NCBI RefSeq assembly: GCF_015999265.1
Contig: NZ_JAEAGR010000002.1
Span: forward strand, 62,001-126,000
Source: Mobilitalea sibirica
GTDB taxonomy: Bacteria > Bacillota > Clostridia > Lachnospirales > Lachnospiraceae
Direction of reading: 5' to 3'
Length of the DNA: 64,000 nt
Under the pieces are notes generated by a model, which was not told the origin of the DNA, did not search any database, and worked only from the letters and a program-made list of their open reading frames with translations. Numbering within the stretch: position 1 is the stretch's first letter; each line of letters opens with the position of its first letter. Both the position numbers and the translations under genes were made by a program. Positions 60,615 through 64,000 of the stretch are shown piece after piece.

Positions 60615-60887
60615 ATGAAGAGAACTGTAATTACAGTGGTAGGTAAGGATAGCGTAGGAATTATAGCAAAGGTTTGTACCTATCTGGCGAATAATAAAAT
60701 TAATATTCTAGATATTTCCCAAACGATTGTACAAGGGTTTTTTAATATGATGATGATAGTGGATACTTCCGAAACGCCAAAGGCTTTTGATGTGATATTA
60801 GAAGAGTTAGAACAGATTGGCACAGAAATCGGTGTAATAATAAAAGCACAGCATGAGGATATTTTTGATAAAATGCACAGAATATAG
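60615..60887 (+). CDS. ACT domain protein (UPF0237)
   Basis: A 90-residue single ACT domain, MKRTVITVVGKDSVGIIAKVC, ITVVG strand, IVQGFFNMMMIVD, of the UPF0237 type. It may sense an amino acid. An in-frame ATG at 60603 is only one base after GAAAGG, and 60615 is 13 bases away, so the start is ambiguous; the shorter fits the family better. It is 16 bp before a UPF0210 gene, a widespread pair whose joint function is unknown. Confidence 0.9.
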   Translation: MKRTVITVVGKDSVGIIAKVCTYLANNKINILDISQTIVQGFFNMMMIVDTSETPKAFDVILEELEQIGTEIGVIIKAQHEDIFDKMHRI

Positions 60888-60903
60888 ATAGGAGACGGAT
60901 AAC

Positions 60904-62268
60904 ATGATTAATATACATGAGGTCATCGAAACCAATAAGATGATAGAACAGGAAAACCTGGATGTCAGGACGATTACACTCGGCATCAGTCTCTTGGATT
61001 GTGCAGGGCCGGATTTGGCTGAGGTAAATGCTAAAATATATGATAAAATCACCACGACGGCTAAGGATTTAGTAGCTACCGGGAACAAAATACAAAGGGA
61101 ATACGGTATTCCCATTGTGAATAAACGAATTTCTGTTACGCCAATTGCCTTGGTAGGTGCGGCGGCGTGTAAGACGGTGGAAGATTATGTATCAATAGCA
61201 AAAACTCTTGATCGGGCAGCTGCCACAGTAGGTGTTAATTTTCTCGGAGGTTATTCTGCTTTGGTGTCTAAGTCCATGACAGCAAGCGATGAACTGTTAA
61301 TCAGATCCATTCCACAAGCGCTTTCTCAGACAGAGAGAGTCTGCAGTTCTGTGAATGTAGGTTCTACCAGAACCGGTATCGATATGAATGCAGTTAAGCT
61401 CTTAGGCGATATTATCCTTGAGACAGCACAGCTGACAAAAGAGAAGGATTCTATTGGTTGTGCCAAACTTGTGGTATTTTGTAATGCACCAGATGATAAT
61501 CCGTTTATGGCCGGTGCTTTCCATGGTGTAACCGAAGGAGATGCGGTAGTTAATGTTGGAGTTAGTGGACCCGGAGTAGTGAAAAAGGCGCTGGAAAGTG
61601 TCCGGGGAGCAGATTTTGAAACCCTATGCGAGACGATTAAAAAAACTGCATTTAAGATAACCCGTGTTGGTCAATTGGTAGCACAAGAAGCATCTAAAAT
61701 GTTAAATGTACCATTTGGCATTGTTGATCTTTCTTTGGCACCGACACCTGCGATAGGTGACAGTGTGGCAGAGATCTTAGAGGAAATCGGGTTAGAGTAT
61801 GCAGGTGCACCGGGGACAACCGCTGCATTGGCACTTTTAAATGATCAGGTGAAAAAGGGTGGTGTTATGGCTTCCTCTTTTGTAGGAGGACTAAGCGGTG
61901 CCTTTATTCCGGTAAGCGAAGATCAGGGAATGATTAATGCTGTGGAAGCCGGAGCGTTAACCTTAGAGAAATTGGAAGCTATGACTTGTGTTTGTTCTGT
62001 AGGACTTGACATGATTGCTATCCCCGGAGATACCAAGGCTACTACAATTTCTGGAATTATTGCGGATGAGATGGCAATCGGTATGATTAATCAGAAGACA
62101 ACTGCAGTTAGAATTATACCGGTAATCGGGAAAACAGTAGGAGACAGGGTTGAGTTTGGTGGGCTGCTGGGTTATTCACCAATTATGCCCGTAAATCAAT
62201 TTTCCTGTGACAATTTTATTAACCGTGGCGGAAGAATACCGGCACCGATCCACAGCTTTAAAAACTAA
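60904..62268 (+). CDS. UPF0210 (PFL/DUF711) family protein
   Basis: A 454-residue conserved cytoplasmic protein with the family pattern: [23 protein letters not shown]-like [43 protein letters not shown], and the end [17 protein letters not shown]. The fold is related to pyruvate formate-lyase, but there is no glycyl-radical motif. It is nearly always paired with an ACT protein, as here (16-bp gap). GGAGACGG precedes the ATG. Function unknown. Confidence 0.92.
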   Translation: MINIHEVIETNKMIEQENLDVRTITLGISLLDCAGPDLAEVNAKIYDKITTTAKDLVATGNKIQREYGIPIVNKRISVTPIALVGAAACKTVEDYVSIAKTLDRAAATVGVNFLGGYSALVSKSMTASDELLIRSIPQALSQTERVCSSVNVGSTRTGIDMNAVKLLGDIILETAQLTKEKDSIGCAKLVVFCNAPDDNPFMAGAFHGVTEGDAVVNVGVSGPGVVKKALESVRGADFETLCETIKKTAFKITRVGQLVAQEASKMLNVPFGIVDLSLAPTPAIGDSVAEILEEIGLEYAGAPGTTAALALLNDQVKKGGVMASSFVGGLSGAFIPVSEDQGMINAVEAGALTLEKLEAMTCVCSVGLDMIAIPGDTKATTISGIIADEMAIGMINQKTTAVRIIPVIGKTVGDRVEFGGLLGYSPIMPVNQFSCDNFINRGGRIPAPIHSFKN

Positions 62269-62351
62269 GGAGTATGACTTTTTTCATCATTAGAATCTAA
62301 CATATTAATGTATAGTAATTGTAGCATTATATTATATAAAATAATTAAAAT

Positions 62352-62423
62352 GAACCGGACCAGGATGTATGTCGTCTAATCTATGCGATTTCCCGTCAAA
62401 CAAGACGGCCTGGCCCCCGGTTC
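62352..62423 (+). promoter_or_regulatory. structured leader upstream of pepD
   Basis: GAACCGGACCAGG (62352-62364) pairs, with small bulges, with CCTGGCCCCCGGTTC (62409-62423); GTCGTC (62371-62376) and GACGGC (62404-62409) can pair inside. No T run follows, so it is not a simple terminator. It is unusually GC-rich for this genome and lies 47 bp before the pepD start. Confidence 0.5.
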
Positions 62424-62470
62424 TATGTTGTGTAAGCAATAAAATATTTCATAGGAAAGGCAGTGTTAAG

Positions 62471-63973
62471 ATGAATAAGAGCTTGGAACAACTGGACTAT
62501 AAGGGGATTTTTAAATACTTTACAGAAATATCTAAAATTCCGAGAGGTTCGGGTAACGAAGGGGAAATTAGTAAATATCTGGTGACATTTGCAAAAACGC
62601 ATAATTTGGAGTATACTCAAGATGAGGCGAAAAATGTAATTATGATTAAGGAAGCTTCTCCCGGTTATGAAGATGAACCTGCCATTTTACTTCAGGGACA
62701 TATGGATATGGTATGTGAAAAGCTTAAGGATTCCACTCATGATTTTCTCAAGGATGAAATTAAGCTAATTGTCGATGGGGATTTTCTTCATGCAGACGGT
62801 ACCACCCTGGGAGGAGACAATGGAATTGCAGTTGCTTATATCTTAGCATTGTTTTCAGATGAAACCTTACCTCATCCGAGGCTTGAGGCGGTAATAACAA
62901 CCGATGAAGAAGTAGGAATGCTTGGAGCTAAAGAGTTAGATCTTTCTGGTCTAAAAGCAAAATATATGATTAATATGGACTCGGGAGAGGAAGGATATCT
63001 GCTTGCCAGCTGTGCAGGAGGTTTAACAGGAACCTGTTACTTACCGATTAATCGTATCACAGAATATGGTAAAAAAATCAAGGTAAGTATCGGTGGCTTA
63101 ATTGGTGGTCATTCCGGTATGGATATCGTAAAAAACAGATCCAATGCCAATAAGGTAATGGGACGTTTGTTGTTTGATTTGAGAGAAAGTGAGCAATTCG
63201 GAATAATCCATATGGAGGGTGGCTTTAAGGATAATGTTATCCCCAGGGAGGCTTACGGCGAACTTTTAGTTACTGTAGATGAAACAACGAATAATTCGAA
63301 GGATGAAAAGGCATTAACTGAAGCGTATCTTAAGATAAAAAGTAGAATAGATGAACTTACTAAGGCATATCAGCACGAGCTGTCCGGTAGCGAACCGGAT
63401 TTGAAAATAACAGTAGAAGATCTGGGTGACGGGGAATATCCTATGCTTCATCCTGTCTCCTTTGAAAAAGTGCTTTTTATGCTGGTAAATATGCCATATG
63501 GAGTACAGGTAATGAGTTCTCATATCGAAGGCTTAGTGGAAAGCTCTTTAAATCTGGGTATTTTCAGATTGGAAGAGGATAAGGCGATTTTTTGTAACTC
63601 AGTTAGAAGTTCAATTGGTAACTATAAACATTATATCAGTAACCGTTTAAATTATTTGGTTAGTTTTTTGGGGGGAGACTACGAAGTCAGGTCCGAATAT
63701 CCGGCCTGGGAGTATAAAAAAGAATCTCCGCTCAGGAATCATTTAAATCGAATTTATAAGGAACTATACGGAAAAGAGATGAAGGTAGAAGCAATCCATG
63801 CAGGACTTGAATGTGGATTCTTCCATGAAAAGATGCCCGGTATTGATATTGTATCAATCGGACCGGAGTTATACCGTATTCATACCATCGAAGAAAGACT
63901 TAGCATATCTTCGGCAATACGGGTATATAAGTTCGTAGAAACCGTTCTTAAAGAAAAAATAGGGGATTTGTAG
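62471..63973 (+). CDS. pepD: aminoacyl-histidine dipeptidase (M20 family)
   Basis: Zinc dipeptidase cleaving Xaa-His and other dipeptides. The mature start is taken as ATG 62471 with GGAAAGG upstream; earlier in-frame codons run through the structured leader and are not credible. The 500-residue protein has LLQGHMDMVCEK (first metal His and catalytic Asp), TTLGGDNGIAVAYILAL, TTDEEVGMLGAKELDL (catalytic and metal Glu), GLIGGHSGMDIV (dimerisation-domain His), and HAGLECGFFHEKMPGIDIVSIGP near the end. All M20C features are intact. It is the last gene of the window. Confidence 0.93.
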   Translation: MNKSLEQLDYKGIFKYFTEISKIPRGSGNEGEISKYLVTFAKTHNLEYTQDEAKNVIMIKEASPGYEDEPAILLQGHMDMVCEKLKDSTHDFLKDEIKLIVDGDFLHADGTTLGGDNGIAVAYILALFSDETLPHPRLEAVITTDEEVGMLGAKELDLSGLKAKYMINMDSGEEGYLLASCAGGLTGTCYLPINRITEYGKKIKVSIGGLIGGHSGMDIVKNRSNANKVMGRLLFDLRESEQFGIIHMEGGFKDNVIPREAYGELLVTVDETTNNSKDEKALTEAYLKIKSRIDELTKAYQHELSGSEPDLKITVEDLGDGEYPMLHPVSFEKVLFMLVNMPYGVQVMSSHIEGLVESSLNLGIFRLEEDKAIFCNSVRSSIGNYKHYISNRLNYLVSFLGGDYEVRSEYPAWEYKKESPLRNHLNRIYKELYGKEMKVEAIHAGLECGFFHEKMPGIDIVSIGPELYRIHTIEERLSISSAIRVYKFVETVLKEKIGDL

Positions 63974-64000
63974 ATAATCGATAAGCATGAGTCTTACTAC

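Noticed and set aside
62369-62470. N-terminal extension of PepD
   Set aside because: The codons lie in the structured leader and have no family resemblance; ATG 62471 has a ribosome site.
1-64000. CRISPR arrays, rRNA genes, insertion sequences
   Set aside because: No regularly spaced direct repeats, rRNA sequence or transposase coding sequence was seen in the window.

Overview
The window looks like a chromosomal segment of a low-GC, spore-forming anaerobe of the Clostridia, most likely a Lachnospiraceae member near Lachnoclostridium phytofermentans. The signs are an alpha/beta-type small acid-soluble spore protein, the sporulation membrane protein YlbJ, acetate formation by Pta-AckA, a lysine 2,3-aminomutase/beta-lysine acetyltransferase pair, a U32 peptidase next to ruvAB-zapA, UPF0210, and clostridial sigma-A promoters. 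No species is claimed.

Layout. 1-1.7 kb: 3' part of recG. 1.9-11.8 kb: an envelope-glycan cluster (two family-2 glycosyltransferases, two large GT-C-like membrane proteins, UDP-galactopyranose mutase, an L,D-transpeptidase with Ig-like repeats, a CmpB-like membrane protein). 12-14 kb: citrate synthase and a SASP, then a 185-bp palindromic repeat. 14.3-24.8 kb: the conserved rsmD-coaD-ylbJ ... tmcAL ... DUF177-rpmF neighbourhood, with pepF, pta and ackA interspersed. 24.9-31.6 kb: a YprB-type nuclease, kamA-ablB behind a terminator-bearing leader, a CmpB/cardiolipin-synthase fusion, and a YvyF-like zinc-ribbon protein. 31.9-40.6 kb: ruvA-ruvB-zapA-U32 peptidase-SEDS protein-class B PBP-Nudix, joining DNA repair with division and wall synthesis.

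41-53.4 kb is an accessory island of small plus-strand genes: acetyltransferases, methyltransferases, Nudix, DinB, flavin reductase, nucleoside phosphorylase, P-loop kinase, unknowns and two decayed genes. Inside it (about 43.6-45.2 kb) three long inverted-repeat sites delimit two single-gene units. Each unit starts with GTT+4 bases and carries, just after its own gene, the exact complement of that start: GTTAGGC with GCCTAAC, and GTTATAT with ATATAAC. This is the signature of integron gene cassettes with attC sites, and no integrase is in the window. I consider it the most interesting observation here.

53.7-64 kb returns to core genes: an M50-like protease, tRNA-Leu(CAA), a zf-HC2 membrane protein, polA with an unusual hairpin between Shine-Dalgarno and start, coaE, walJ-type hydrolase, ACT protein-UPF0210, and pepD. 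The window ends just after pepD.

Functional calls rest on motifs and family resemblance read by eye. No database search was run.
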